A stretch of 64,000 bases of DNA. It comes from Streptomyces venezuelae (GTDB taxonomy: Bacteria; Actinomycetota; Actinomycetes; Streptomycetales; Streptomycetaceae). Positions within the stretch are counted from its first letter, which is position 1. Every line of letters starts with the position of its first letter. The stretch is taken from assembly GCF_008642375.1 (NCBI RefSeq), contig NZ_CP029194.1:4340001-4404000 (forward strand), written 5' to 3'. Shown in pieces: positions 17,357 to 25,437 of this stretch. The position numbers were made by a program, and so were the translations under genes. Under the pieces are notes generated by a model that was given only the letters and a program-made list of their open reading frames with translations, did no database searches and had not been told where the DNA came from.

Positions 17357-18658
17357 GTGAAGACGCAGGCCGGCATCGGACGCATGGGGCGGGGGGCCGG
17401 GGCCCTGATCGCGGCGGTCGCCGCAGTGGGCGCGGTGACAGCGCTGCCGGGCCAGGCGCGGGCGGACGACGCAGGCGCGCTCCCGCCGTACGCCTTCGAC
17501 GGCGCGGCCACGCGCGTCAAGGGCGCCGCTTCGAGCTCGGACGCCGTGCAGCTGAAGCCCGGGCAGACGTACCGGGACACGCTGAAGAAGGACGGCAAGG
17601 TCTACTACCGCGTCGACCTCGACGACAAGATCAACAGCTACGTCTCCGTCGTCGCCGTGCCCAAGCCCGGGGGCAAGGTCGAGTACGGCGACGGCTTCAA
17701 GGTCAGCATGCAGGACGGCTCCGGCACCGACTGCGGCCACCAGCAGGTGTCGTTCTCCTCCGCCGAGTACGCCCGCCCGCTCGCCGGGTACGCCCGCCGC
17801 ATGATCGACGCGGACAGCTCCAGCTGTCAGAAGGCGGGCGCCTTCTACGTGCTCGTCGAGCGCACCTCGAAGGCGACCTCGGCCCCGGACGACTGGGAGC
17901 TGGAGATCCGGCACCTGTCCGAGCCGGGACTGAAGAAGGCCGGCCCGACCGAGCTCCCCGAGGCCTGGTCCTCCGCCACGCCCCCGCCGCCGACGGGCGG
18001 CCCGCAGAAGCGGCAGGGCGGCGCCGGCTTCCATGACGCCGTCTCGCTGACGCAGGGCGAGTGGCGGTCCGACATCCGGCCCGGGCAGACGCTCTTCTAC
18101 CGGGTGCCCGTCGACTGGGGGCAGCAGCTCTTCGCCACCGCGGAGCTGGGCAGCAGCTCCGCCTCGGACGAGTACGTCAGCTACGCGCTGGTGCTCTCCC
18201 TGGACAACCCGGCGCTCGGTCACGTCGACGAGAACACCGGGACGTACGACGGGAAGCCCGCGACGCTCGCGCTCGACCCGCAGCGGCCGGTGGCGCACGA
18301 GAACCGCACCTCGTACAACGACGCCGCGAACGGCATGCGGTTCGCCGGCTGGTACTACCTGTCGGCCACGCTCAGCCCCGAGGTCGCCAAGGAGTACGGG
18401 GACAAGCCCGTGCCGCTGACGCTGCGGGTGAACGTCACGGGGAACGCGAAGCCAGGGCCCGGGTACGACGGGGACCCGGGGCCGTTCGCGGTGACCGCCG
18501 ACGACAAGGAGGCGGCGGCGAACGGCGCGAGCGGCTCGCAGGCGGCGGAGGGCGACGGCGCCATGCAGCTCGTCGCGGTGGCCGGGATCGGCACCGGCAC
18601 AGCGCTGCTGCTCGGCCTCGGAGCGTGGACGCTCATGGCACGGCGGCGGGCGGCTTAG
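17357..18658 (+). CDS. Secreted or membrane-anchored protein of unknown function
   Basis: I do not recognise this 433-residue protein. It has an N-terminal signal peptide (hydrophobic core ALIAAVAAVGAVTALPG, probable cleavage after ARA) and a C-terminal membrane segment (residues near 400-425) followed by ARRRAA, so the main part should face outside while tethered. The body has two similar halves, each with the pattern LKPGQTYRDTLKKDGKVYYRVDLD or IRPGQTLFYRVPVDWGQ (quoted in part), suggesting duplicated beta-sandwich domains. GTG at 17357 follows GGGGAGAAGG and is preferred to a TTG at 17336. It converges on the kinase gene, with only 15 bp between the two stops. Confidence 0.7.
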   Translation: MKTQAGIGRMGRGAGALIAAVAAVGAVTALPGQARADDAGALPPYAFDGAATRVKGAASSSDAVQLKPGQTYRDTLKKDGKVYYRVDLDDKINSYVSVVAVPKPGGKVEYGDGFKVSMQDGSGTDCGHQQVSFSSAEYARPLAGYARRMIDADSSSCQKAGAFYVLVERTSKATSAPDDWELEIRHLSEPGLKKAGPTELPEAWSSATPPPPTGGPQKRQGGAGFHDAVSLTQGEWRSDIRPGQTLFYRVPVDWGQQLFATAELGSSSASDEYVSYALVLSLDNPALGHVDENTGTYDGKPATLALDPQRPVAHENRTSYNDAANGMRFAGWYYLSATLSPEVAKEYGDKPVPLTLRVNVTGNAKPGPGYDGDPGPFAVTADDKEAAANGASGSQAAEGDGAMQLVAVAGIGTGTALLLGLGAWTLMARRRAA

Positions 18659-18673
18659 GGCCTGTCCGGCGGG

Positions 18674-20044
18674 TCAGGTCTGGGCGAGGGCCCAGAAGCC
18701 GACCGCGAGGCACACCAGGGCGAGCAGCAGGACCGGGACCGTCACCTTCGGGGGCGGTCCCGGTCGGCGTACGGGGGCCAGGGGCGCGGTCCCCGCCATG
18801 TGCGCCGGTGCCGTGTGCTGATCGGGAACCTGAACGGGGCGGGCGGTGTATGGATGAGTAGGGGCCTGTCCGTACGGCGCCCCGGCCGTGGGGGCCTGGT
18901 CGAAGGAGGGGGTGGGCGTCGGATGCGTGACCGGCGGGGTCAGGTGGAAGCTGCCCGTCTCGGACGGGTTCGGCACCGGCGCGTGGGCCGGGGCGGCCGC
19001 CGGCACGGGTGGCTGGTGCTGGGGCTGGTACGGGGCCTGTGCCGGGTGCTGCTGGGGTGGTACGGGCGTGCTGGGCGGCGTCGGTACGCCGTCGGTGACG
19101 GTGGCGGCGCCGAGCTGGCCCGGGACGGCGCCGTACGCGCCGGGGGCGGGCGTGCCAGCGGGGCCCGTGGGGCCCGTGGGGCCGAAACCGGCGGGCAGGG
19201 GGCCGATCTGGTCGAAGATCTCGACCGGAGGCTCGTCGGGACGCGGCTCGGGCAGCATCTCGACGGCGGCGTCCAGTGCCTTGCGCGCGCCCGTGGCCGA
19301 CCGGAAGCGGGCCTGCGGATCGGGCTGGAGCAGTCCGGCGAGCACCTGCCACAGCGGCTCGGGAATGCCCTCGGGGGCGCTCGGCGTGCCGTACGTGAGG
19401 AAGTGCGTGACGAGGGCCTGGGAGTCCGGGCTGCGCCCCTGGAGCAGATAGAGGGCGACCAGGCCGACGGCGAACAGGTCGGCGGTGAAGTCGGGCTCCG
19501 CGCCGAGGAGTTGCTCGGGAGCGAAGTAACCGGGCGTGCCGACGACGTAGTTGGTCTCGGTGAGCCGGGGCTCACCCTTGCGCATCGAGATGCCGAAATC
19601 GGACAGCCGCAGGTGCGGCCGCCCGGTTCCGGTGACGTCCAGAAGGATGTTGGCGGGCTTGATGTCCCGGTGGACGACGCCTTCGGCGTGCACCGTTGCC
19701 AGACCCGAGAGCAGCTGGTCGAGCAGGGTGCAGACGAAGCGGGGCGGCAGCGGGCCGTAGTCCCCGACGACGTGCGCCAGAGAGCCGCCGGCGACCAGGT
19801 CCATCGTGAAGAGGACCTTGTCGTCGTCGGCGGCCCAGCTGGCCGGCGCGAGGACGTGCGGATGGTCGATCCGCATCGCCTGCTCGCGGACGAAGCGGAG
19901 CAGCGTGTGGGCGTCGCTCTGCTGGAGCACCTTGGCCGCCACGTACCGGCGGCGGCGGTGGTCCCAGGCGCGCCACACGGCGCCCGCCCCGCCCCGTCCG
20001 ATCGGGTCGATCAGCTCGTACCGACCAGCGAAGACCTCACCCAT
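18674..20044 (-). CDS. Membrane-anchored Ser/Thr protein kinase
   Basis: A Hanks-type kinase domain fills residues 8-265: glycine loop GRGGAGAVW, catalytic lysine in YVAAKVL (K38), HRDIKPANI (D127) and DFG at 149-151, then APEQ. All key residues are present, so it should be active. A Pro/Gln/Ala-rich linker of about 150 residues leads to one C-terminal membrane segment (VTVPVLLLALVCLAVGFWAL), leaving almost nothing outside; this differs from PknB with its PASTA sensor. It follows the HTH gene by 63 bp on the same strand and is probably co-transcribed with it. Substrates are unknown. Confidence 0.93.
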   Translation of the reverse strand: MGEVFAGRYELIDPIGRGGAGAVWRAWDHRRRRYVAAKVLQQSDAHTLLRFVREQAMRIDHPHVLAPASWAADDDKVLFTMDLVAGGSLAHVVGDYGPLPPRFVCTLLDQLLSGLATVHAEGVVHRDIKPANILLDVTGTGRPHLRLSDFGISMRKGEPRLTETNYVVGTPGYFAPEQLLGAEPDFTADLFAVGLVALYLLQGRSPDSQALVTHFLTYGTPSAPEGIPEPLWQVLAGLLQPDPQARFRSATGARKALDAAVEMLPEPRPDEPPVEIFDQIGPLPAGFGPTGPTGPAGTPAPGAYGAVPGQLGAATVTDGVPTPPSTPVPPQQHPAQAPYQPQHQPPVPAAAPAHAPVPNPSETGSFHLTPPVTHPTPTPSFDQAPTAGAPYGQAPTHPYTARPVQVPDQHTAPAHMAGTAPLAPVRRPGPPPKVTVPVLLLALVCLAVGFWALAQT

Positions 20045-20107
20045 CGCGCTGCGCCCGCTCCCCGTCGTGTCGTTTCTCCCCGGAACCGGCCGAGCGCCGG
20101 TCCCGCG

Positions 20108-20656
20108 TCAGTTCTGGTGCGACTCGTAGTGCGCGACCGCGTCCGCGGTGCGCCCCGCGCCGTACACCCGGAGGAACTCTGCCAGTTCCGGGTGCGCCGG
20201 GGCGAGGGAGTCCGCCGCGTCGATGATGTCGCCCGCTGCCGCCACGGACCGCAGCAGGGACTGGATCTCGCGGACCACGCGGCGCACGGTCGGTGCGCCG
20301 GAGCCGGTGGCGGTCTGGGCCGTGCTCGTGAGGACGGAGCCGCCCTGGGACTTCTTGACCTCGTCCATCCGGTCGGTGGCCTCGGCGGCGCTGACGCTGC
20401 CGTCGGCGACCTGGACGGCGAGCTCCTGGAGGGCCTGGACGCGCTGGACGACGGCCGGGTTGCCGATCTTGGCTCGCTGGCCGCTCATCAACTGGGACAG
20501 CATGGGCGCGGAGAGCCCGAGCACGGCCGCGAGCCTGGCCTGATTGAGCCCGAGATCGTCGATCAGCCGACGGAAGAGCGCCCCCAACGGCTCCCCGTAC
20601 CAACTGCGCTGAAGCTCTCTGGCTCTTGCCGTGGCTTCCTGCTGCGCTGCGTCCAT
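20108..20656 (-). CDS. Helix-turn-helix DNA-binding protein
   Basis: This 182-residue protein has an XRE-like helix-turn-helix near residues 28-60 (LGLNQARLAAVLGLSAPMLSQLMSGQ, quoted in part) and a C-terminal half with helical repeats (VRRVVREIQSLLRSVAAAGDIIDAAD). ATG at 20656 follows GGGGAGAAG and gives the conserved Streptomyces N-terminus MDAAQQEATARARELQ; the frame is open further upstream but lacks a better site. A perfect palindrome lies 18 bp upstream and could be its own operator. The kinase gene lies downstream in the same direction. Role unknown. Confidence 0.85.
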   Translation of the reverse strand: MDAAQQEATARARELQRSWYGEPLGALFRRLIDDLGLNQARLAAVLGLSAPMLSQLMSGQRAKIGNPAVVQRVQALQELAVQVADGSVSAAEATDRMDEVKKSQGGSVLTSTAQTATGSGAPTVRRVVREIQSLLRSVAAAGDIIDAADSLAPAHPELAEFLRVYGAGRTADAVAHYESHQN

Positions 20657-20674
20657 TACTTCTCCCCATCCCTT

Positions 20675-20694
20675 AGGTTCGCCACTGCGAACCT
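20675..20694 (-). promoter_or_regulatory. Candidate operator of the HTH-kinase operon
   Basis: AGGTTCGC-cact-GCGAACCT is an inverted repeat with perfect 8-bp arms, 19-38 bp upstream of the HTH start and just upstream of its ribosome binding site. Autoregulation is inferred. Confidence 0.5.
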
Positions 20695-20785
20695 CGATCA
20701 GCATCTTACGGAGAGTGGTCGTTGACCGGGAGTCCCTATCCTTTTGCCGGACATGGGGGGAGACCCGGTACGCTGTTCTCGTTCC

Positions 20786-20858
20786 GGGGCCTTAGCTCAG
20801 TTGGTAGAGCGCTGTCTTTGCATGGCAGATGTCAGGGGTTCGACTCCCCTAGGCTCCA
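20786..20858 (+). tRNA. tRNA-Ala (anticodon TGC)
   Basis: A 73-nt cloverleaf: acceptor GGGGCCT pairs with AGGCTCC (one G-T), the anticodon arm is CTGTC-TTTGCAT-GGCAG and the T arm contains GGTTCGACTCC. CCA is not encoded. Confidence 0.97.
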
Positions 20859-20866
20859 CCTGGATG

Positions 20867-20903
20867 CACCCTCCTGATCCGCGCCAGCGCGATCAGGAGG
20901 GTG
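20867..20903 (+). terminator. tRNA-Ala terminator
   Basis: Perfect 13-nt arms CACCCTCCTGATC and GATCAGGAGGGTG are followed by TTTTT. The hairpin also faces the stop of the convergent tetR gene. Confidence 0.85.
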
Positions 20904-20914
20904 TTTTTCGTGCC

Positions 20915-21493
20915 CTACAGGTCCGCGAGGGCGCTCTCCACGGTGTCCAGGAGGGCCTGCCGGTCCCGCTGGATCCTGCCGAGGACGCGCAGGCCGTAGT
21001 ACGTGCTCTGGAGGCGGCGGGCGAGGGCGCGGAGGTCGCCCGTGGAGCGGATCTCGCCGCTGTGGCGGCCGGCGGCGAGGATCGCGTACAGCTCGGTCTC
21101 GACCCGGTCGAAGCTGCGCCGGACGACCTCCCTGACGTCCTCGTCCGGGGCGGCGGACTCGACGGCGGCGTTGATCGCGAAGCAGCCGCGGCCCTCGGCC
21201 TCGTCGAGGTCCGCGTCGACGGCGTGGATCATCATCGCGCGCAGACGGTCCTTGACGGTGCCGGGGCCCTGGAGCAGCGCGATCTGCTCGGCGGTGCCGG
21301 TCTGGTGGTACCGGTCGAGGGCGCGGAGGTAGAGCGCGCGCTTGCCGCCGAAGGCGTTGTAGAGGCTCGAAGGCCCGAGGCCCGTGCTGTCGCAGAGGTC
21401 ACGGGTCGACGTGCCCTCGTAGCCGTGGCGCCAGAACGTCTCCATGGCCGCGGTCACGACACGCTCCTCGTCGAACTCTCGCGGCCTGGCCAT
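20915..21493 (-). CDS. TetR-family transcriptional regulator
   Basis: This 192-residue repressor-type protein has a TetR HTH in residues 8-55 (ARPREFDEERVVTAAMETFWRHG, then STRDLCDSTGLGPSSLYNAFGGK, quoted in part) and an alpha-helical ligand-binding domain. ATG at 21493 gives the usual MARPREF start; a GTG six bases upstream is possible. It lies 30 bp after a RidA-family gene on the same strand, and a near-perfect palindrome upstream of that gene is a likely operator. The regulated pathway is not clear, since only ridA is adjacent. Confidence 0.9.
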   Translation of the reverse strand: MARPREFDEERVVTAAMETFWRHGYEGTSTRDLCDSTGLGPSSLYNAFGGKRALYLRALDRYHQTGTAEQIALLQGPGTVKDRLRAMMIHAVDADLDEAEGRGCFAINAAVESAAPDEDVREVVRRSFDRVETELYAILAAGRHSGEIRSTGDLRALARRLQSTYYGLRVLGRIQRDRQALLDTVESALADL

Positions 21494-21523
21494 GGTCACA
21501 GCCTAGGACGTCGGCCCCCGGGC

Positions 21524-21940
21524 TCAGGCGGCGGTGGCGACCGCCTCGATCTCGATCAGCCAGTCGGGGTCCGCGAGCGCGGCGACCTGGACGAAGGACT
21601 CCGCGGGGAAGGGCTCGGCGTAGTGCTTCGCGCGGAGGGCGGCGAAGGCCTCCTGGTGGGGGCCGGAGATGTCCGTGACGAAGACGGTGAGCTTCACCAG
21701 CCGGTCGAGGCCGGAGCCCGCGTTGGTCAGGACGGTGGACACGTTGGCCAGGGCCTGGGCGGCCTGCGCCGCGAAGTCCCCGCGCCCGACGGTGTCGCCG
21801 GCGGCGTCGACCGGTGCCTGGCCCGAGGTGAAGACCAGGCCGCCCGCGCGGATGCCGAGGGAGATGCCGGCTTCCTCGTACCAGTCGGGATCCGCCGTGA
21901 CGCGGACGCGGGTGAGGGGAGACGGGGAGGACGGTGCCAT
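21524..21940 (-). CDS. RidA/YjgF-family protein
   Basis: RidA proteins hydrolyse reactive enamine/imine intermediates, although many paralogues have other or unknown jobs. This one has 138 residues, with the family blocks GLVFTSGQAPVD (near 39-50), AAQALANVSTVLTNAGSGLDRLVKLTVFVTD (in pieces) and a C-terminal VQVAALADPDWLIEIEAVA. The family's conserved arginine position near AALAxPxxxIEIE reads AALADPDWLIEIE, so canonical deaminase activity is uncertain. ATG at 21940 follows AGAAGGAGC; it is the first gene of a two-gene operon with the TetR regulator. Confidence 0.87.
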   Translation of the reverse strand: MAPSSPSPLTRVRVTADPDWYEEAGISLGIRAGGLVFTSGQAPVDAAGDTVGRGDFAAQAAQALANVSTVLTNAGSGLDRLVKLTVFVTDISGPHQEAFAALRAKHYAEPFPAESFVQVAALADPDWLIEIEAVATAA

Positions 21941-22002
21941 GGCTGGTGCTCCTTCTGCTCTGCCGTGCTTCGTTGACCCTTCGTCAGGCAGGGACCGTAG
22001 CA

Positions 22003-22024
22003 GGTTTTGGATCGATCGATTCAA
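22003..22024 (-). promoter_or_regulatory. Candidate TetR operator upstream of ridA
   Basis: The 22-bp sequence TTTTGGATCGATCGATTCAAAA is palindromic apart from one mismatched pair and lies 63 bp upstream of the ridA start. Its length and GATCGATC core are typical of TetR-family operators. Confidence 0.6.
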
Positions 22025-22109
22025 AATGAGGTCGGGCGGTCGGCCGTACTTGTCGTGCGCCCGACTTCTGCTGCCTGCTTCCCGCTGCCTGCTTCCGCTT
22101 TCGGGGTGG

Positions 22110-24629
22110 TCAGTGCGCGTCGGGTGCGAGCTCCCGAAGGAGTGCTCCGGCTGCCGCCCGGTGCTCGGCTGCCCCGGCCGGGTCCTTCGTGTCGAGCACG
22201 ACCGCGATCCCCTCGTGGGCCAGCGCCTCCGCGTGCCGGTTGCCCAGCCTCGGGGCCAGCTCCAGGGCCTGCCGGTGCAGCCGCAGGGCCTCGTCCGGGA
22301 GGCCCGCGAGCCGGCAGGTCTCGGCGTATCCGTCCAGGAAGTGGATCTTCCAATGCTCCTCGAAGACCTCGTCGAGCAGCGCGAACGCCTCCCGGTGACT
22401 GTCCAGGGCCTCCTCGTAGCGGCCCATCTGCCGCAGCGCGACTCCCCGGCAGTTCAGGCACCACGCCTGGTTGTGGAGGTGCCCGTCCTCACGGGCCACC
22501 GCCAGCGCCCGCCCCAGGTGCTCCACCGCCTCCTCGGGTTCCTCGGGCGCGACGGCTACACCGAGGGTGATCCGGGCGGTCAGCGCGGGCGGCCACGTGG
22601 GGTCGGTGTGGGGGATGCCCAGCACCTCCCTGGCCCGCAGCGCCGCCTCCTCCCGCTGACCCAGCTGGAGCATCGCCCAGGCCTCCGACGCGGCCGCGTG
22701 GGCCGCGCCCGTCGGGCTGCCGGCCTGCTCGTACAGCTTCCCCGCCAGCCGGAAGAGGTCGAGCGGCTCCTCGACGTGGCCCGCGTCCCAGCTCAGGTAG
22801 CCGCGGCGCAGGGCCAGTTCGGCCTCGGCCCGGGTGTCCCCCGCGCGGGCGGCCTCCCGCTCGGCCGCCTCGTACGAGGCGGTGGCCTCCGCCATCCGGC
22901 CCGCGTTGTAGCGCGCGAACCCCAGGTCGCTGTGCGCCTCGGCCAGCTGCAGAGGGTCCCCCAGGCGCTCGGCGGCGGCCAGTGAACGCTCGAAGAGGTA
23001 GTTGAGGTGGGACGTGCCGCAGCGGCGGGCGAAGTACGCCCGCAGGAAGCGCGGCAGCTCGCACACGTGCGTGTCGGCGCCGACGGCGGCGGCCGTCTCG
23101 AAGGCGGCCAGGAGGTTCCCGTACTCCATGACGAGCCAGGTGAAGGCGGCGTTCTTGTCGGCGAACCGGGGCAGCGCGGCCGGCGCCACACCGGCGGAGG
23201 CCGGGCGGCCGGGCGCCAGGTACGGCATTGCGGCGTCCGCCGCCGCCGTCGCGTGGACGTAGTAGTCGAGTACGCGGTGGAGGGCCCGCTCCCGTTCGGG
23301 CGCCGCGTCCTGCTCCGCCACGGCCCGGCGGGCGTGCTGGTGCACCAGGTCGTGCAGCCGGTAGCGGCCCGGCGTCGGCTCCTGGACGAGATGCGCGTCC
23401 AGCAGGTCCTCCAGGGACGCCCTCGCCTCGCGCAGCGGCAGGTCCGCGAGCGCCGCCACCGCGTACGCGTCGAAGGACTCCCCCGGCAGCAGGCCGAGCT
23501 GCCGGAACAGCCGGGCCCTGGCACGGTCGAGCTGCCGTACGGACATGGCGAACGCCGCACCGAACTCGGCGTCGACCTCGCTCGCGCCCTCACTCGCCCC
23601 CTCGGCCATCCGCTCGGCGAGGATCCCCACGGTCCAGCCCGGCCGGTGCCGCAGCCGCGCAGCGGCCAGCCGCAGGGCCAGCGGAAGCCGGCCGCACAGC
23701 CGCAGCACCTCGGCGGCGGACTCCGGATCGCGCGCGAGCCTGCTCTCGGGCCCGCCCGGGTCGCCGCTGGCCCGGGCGAGCAGCTCCGCGCTCTCCTCCG
23801 CGCTCAGCACGTCGAGCGAGACCGGCGGCACCTCGTCCAGGCCGAGGAGGCGGTTGCGGCTCGTGATCAGGGCGACAGAGGGGCCGGCTCCGGGCAGCAG
23901 CGGGCGGACCTGCTCGGCGTCGGCGGCGTTGTCGAGGACCACGACGACCCGGCGGCGCGCCAGCTCGGACCGCCAGCAGGCGGCCAGCTCCTCGACGCCC
24001 TCGCGCGGGACCTTCTCGGAGGGGACGTCGAGCGCGGCGAGCAGCATCCGCAGCGCGGAGTCGGGGTCGAGCGGCGGCCGGCCCTCGGTGAAGCCGTGCA
24101 GGTCCACGTAGAGCTGGGCGTCCGGGAAATCGGCGGCGAGCCGGTGCGCCGCGTGCACCGCGAGGCAGGACTTGCCCACACCCGCCATGCCGTCGACGGA
24201 GACCGCCCGGTGGCTCTCGACGGCGGCGAGCACGGCGGCGAGCCGCTCCTCGCGCCCGGTGAAGTCGGGCACGTCGCGGGGGAGGTCGTTGCGGGGCAGC
24301 GGCCGGATCTGCCGGCTGCTCTTCGGGGGCGCGGGCAGGGGGTTCGAGCTCCGCTCCCACAGGGGCCGCAGGGGGCGGGGGTCCCGCTTCACCAGGCGGC
24401 ACAGGGCGACCACGGCGGGCCAGGGCGGCACGGTCAGGCCGTTCAGGTAGCGCGAGAGCGACGAGGAGCTGAGGCCGGTGTCCCGGGCGAGGGCCCGTAC
24501 GCCGAGACCGGACAGCTCGTGGAGCAGGCGCAGCCGGGCGGCCAGCTCCTCCTGCGGGTCGACGCCTCCCGCGGCTCCTCCCGATCCTCCCGGGCCTCTG
24601 CCCTGCGAGTCGGCCGGTCGTGCGTCCAT
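22110..24629 (-). CDS. HTH / NB-ARC / TPR regulator (AfsR-like without SARP domain)
   Basis: This 839-residue protein begins with an XRE-type HTH near residues 30-75 (SGLGVRALARDTGLSSSSLSRYLNG, quoted in part). An NB-ARC/STAND ATPase follows, with Walker A GMAGVGKSCLAVH near residue 150 and the Walker B-like VVVVLDNAADAEQVRPLL near 235; then come a winged-helix region and a long set of TPR-like helices (about 550-830). Such proteins act as signal-gated transcriptional switches; the target is unknown. ATG at 24629 follows GGGGGAA; further upstream codons fall into an 8-bp repeat array. The AhpD-like gene is divergent. Confidence 0.88.
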   Translation of the reverse strand: MDARPADSQGRGPGGSGGAAGGVDPQEELAARLRLLHELSGLGVRALARDTGLSSSSLSRYLNGLTVPPWPAVVALCRLVKRDPRPLRPLWERSSNPLPAPPKSSRQIRPLPRNDLPRDVPDFTGREERLAAVLAAVESHRAVSVDGMAGVGKSCLAVHAAHRLAADFPDAQLYVDLHGFTEGRPPLDPDSALRMLLAALDVPSEKVPREGVEELAACWRSELARRRVVVVLDNAADAEQVRPLLPGAGPSVALITSRNRLLGLDEVPPVSLDVLSAEESAELLARASGDPGGPESRLARDPESAAEVLRLCGRLPLALRLAAARLRHRPGWTVGILAERMAEGASEGASEVDAEFGAAFAMSVRQLDRARARLFRQLGLLPGESFDAYAVAALADLPLREARASLEDLLDAHLVQEPTPGRYRLHDLVHQHARRAVAEQDAAPERERALHRVLDYYVHATAAADAAMPYLAPGRPASAGVAPAALPRFADKNAAFTWLVMEYGNLLAAFETAAAVGADTHVCELPRFLRAYFARRCGTSHLNYLFERSLAAAERLGDPLQLAEAHSDLGFARYNAGRMAEATASYEAAEREAARAGDTRAEAELALRRGYLSWDAGHVEEPLDLFRLAGKLYEQAGSPTGAAHAAASEAWAMLQLGQREEAALRAREVLGIPHTDPTWPPALTARITLGVAVAPEEPEEAVEHLGRALAVAREDGHLHNQAWCLNCRGVALRQMGRYEEALDSHREAFALLDEVFEEHWKIHFLDGYAETCRLAGLPDEALRLHRQALELAPRLGNRHAEALAHEGIAVVLDTKDPAGAAEHRAAAGALLRELAPDAH

Positions 24630-24651
24630 GGTTCCCCCGTCGTCGCGTCCT

Positions 24652-24731
24652 GCTGCGGTGCTGCGGTGCTGCGGTGCTGCGGTGGTGCCGTGCTGTTGTG
24701 CTGCGGTGGTGCGGTGGTGCCGTGCTGCGGT
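24652..24731. repeat. Octamer tandem repeat, 10 units
   Basis: Ten consecutive 8-bp units in perfect register: GCTGCGGT (six exact copies), GGTGCCGT (two), GGTGCGGT and GCTGTTGT. The array lies 22-102 bp upstream of the regulator start, in its promoter/leader region. Confidence 0.9.
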
Positions 24732-24907
24732 GTCGCTGCCCTGTCGCCGTCCCGTTCGGGTCGAAGTCTTCCGAGCCAACTCGCCGCAGGTCAAGGCTGC
24801 TTCACCTGTCCCACGGTGTCCCACGGCGATGGCCGCGACGGGCGGAACGGGCTGTCATGGAGTCACGCCCCGAGGGAACGGGGCACCGACCCGGAAGAGG
24901 TGAAGAG

Positions 24908-25375
24908 GTGCGGAGCGAGATGCGGTCCCGTATGCAGAACCCCGTCGCCGTGCTGCCCGCCGCGATGCGGCCCGTCAAGGAGCTCCTCGAAGCCGTGCGC
25001 TCCGGTGGAGTGGACGGGCAGACGCTGGAGCTGGTCCACCTGCGGGTCAGCCAGATCAACGGCTGCGCCGCCTGCGTCGACGGCGGCGCCAGGACGGCCC
25101 GTGCGGCAGGCGTGAGCGACGAACGGCTGGCGGCGGTCGCCGCCTGGCGCGAGGCCCCGTACTTCACGCCGGCGGAGCGGGCGGCCCTGGGGCTCGCCGA
25201 GGCCGCGACGCGGCTGGCCGACCGGCCCGACGCGGTGAGCGACGAGGTCTGGGACACGGCCGCCACCTACTACGACGAGAAGCGGCTCGCCGCGATCATC
25301 CTCATGGTCGGCGTCACCAACCTGTTCAACCGGCTCAACGCCACGACCCGGCAGATCGCCGGCGCGTGGGGCTGA
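24908..25375 (+). CDS. AhpD-like / carboxymuconolactone decarboxylase-family protein
   Basis: This 155-residue protein belongs to the AhpD-like fold: the CxxC motif sits in SQINGCAACVDGGARTARAAG near residues 52-71 (quoted in part) and the C-terminal helix ILMVGVTNLFNRLNATTRQ is typical. AhpD proteins reduce peroxiredoxins or act as peroxidases through the CxxC pair and a nearby histidine. Here the usual MH(T/S) after the second cysteine is GG, so the proton-relay histidine is missing. GTG at 24908 fits GGAAGAGG; ATG at 24920 is possible. It is divergent from the NB-ARC regulator. Confidence 0.85.
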   Translation: MRSEMRSRMQNPVAVLPAAMRPVKELLEAVRSGGVDGQTLELVHLRVSQINGCAACVDGGARTARAAGVSDERLAAVAAWREAPYFTPAERAALGLAEAATRLADRPDAVSDEVWDTAATYYDEKRLAAIILMVGVTNLFNRLNATTRQIAGAWG

Positions 25376-25437
25376 CGCCCCTTCACCTCCGTACTCGGTA
25401 GCCCCATTCGTACGTGCAAGCAGAGAAGGAACTCGCC

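Noticed and set aside
23007..25115. 702-codon plus-strand frame opposite the NB-ARC regulator
   Set aside because: It runs through the antisense of a well-supported regulator and through the octamer array; composition is Gly/Arg/Gln-rich without domains.
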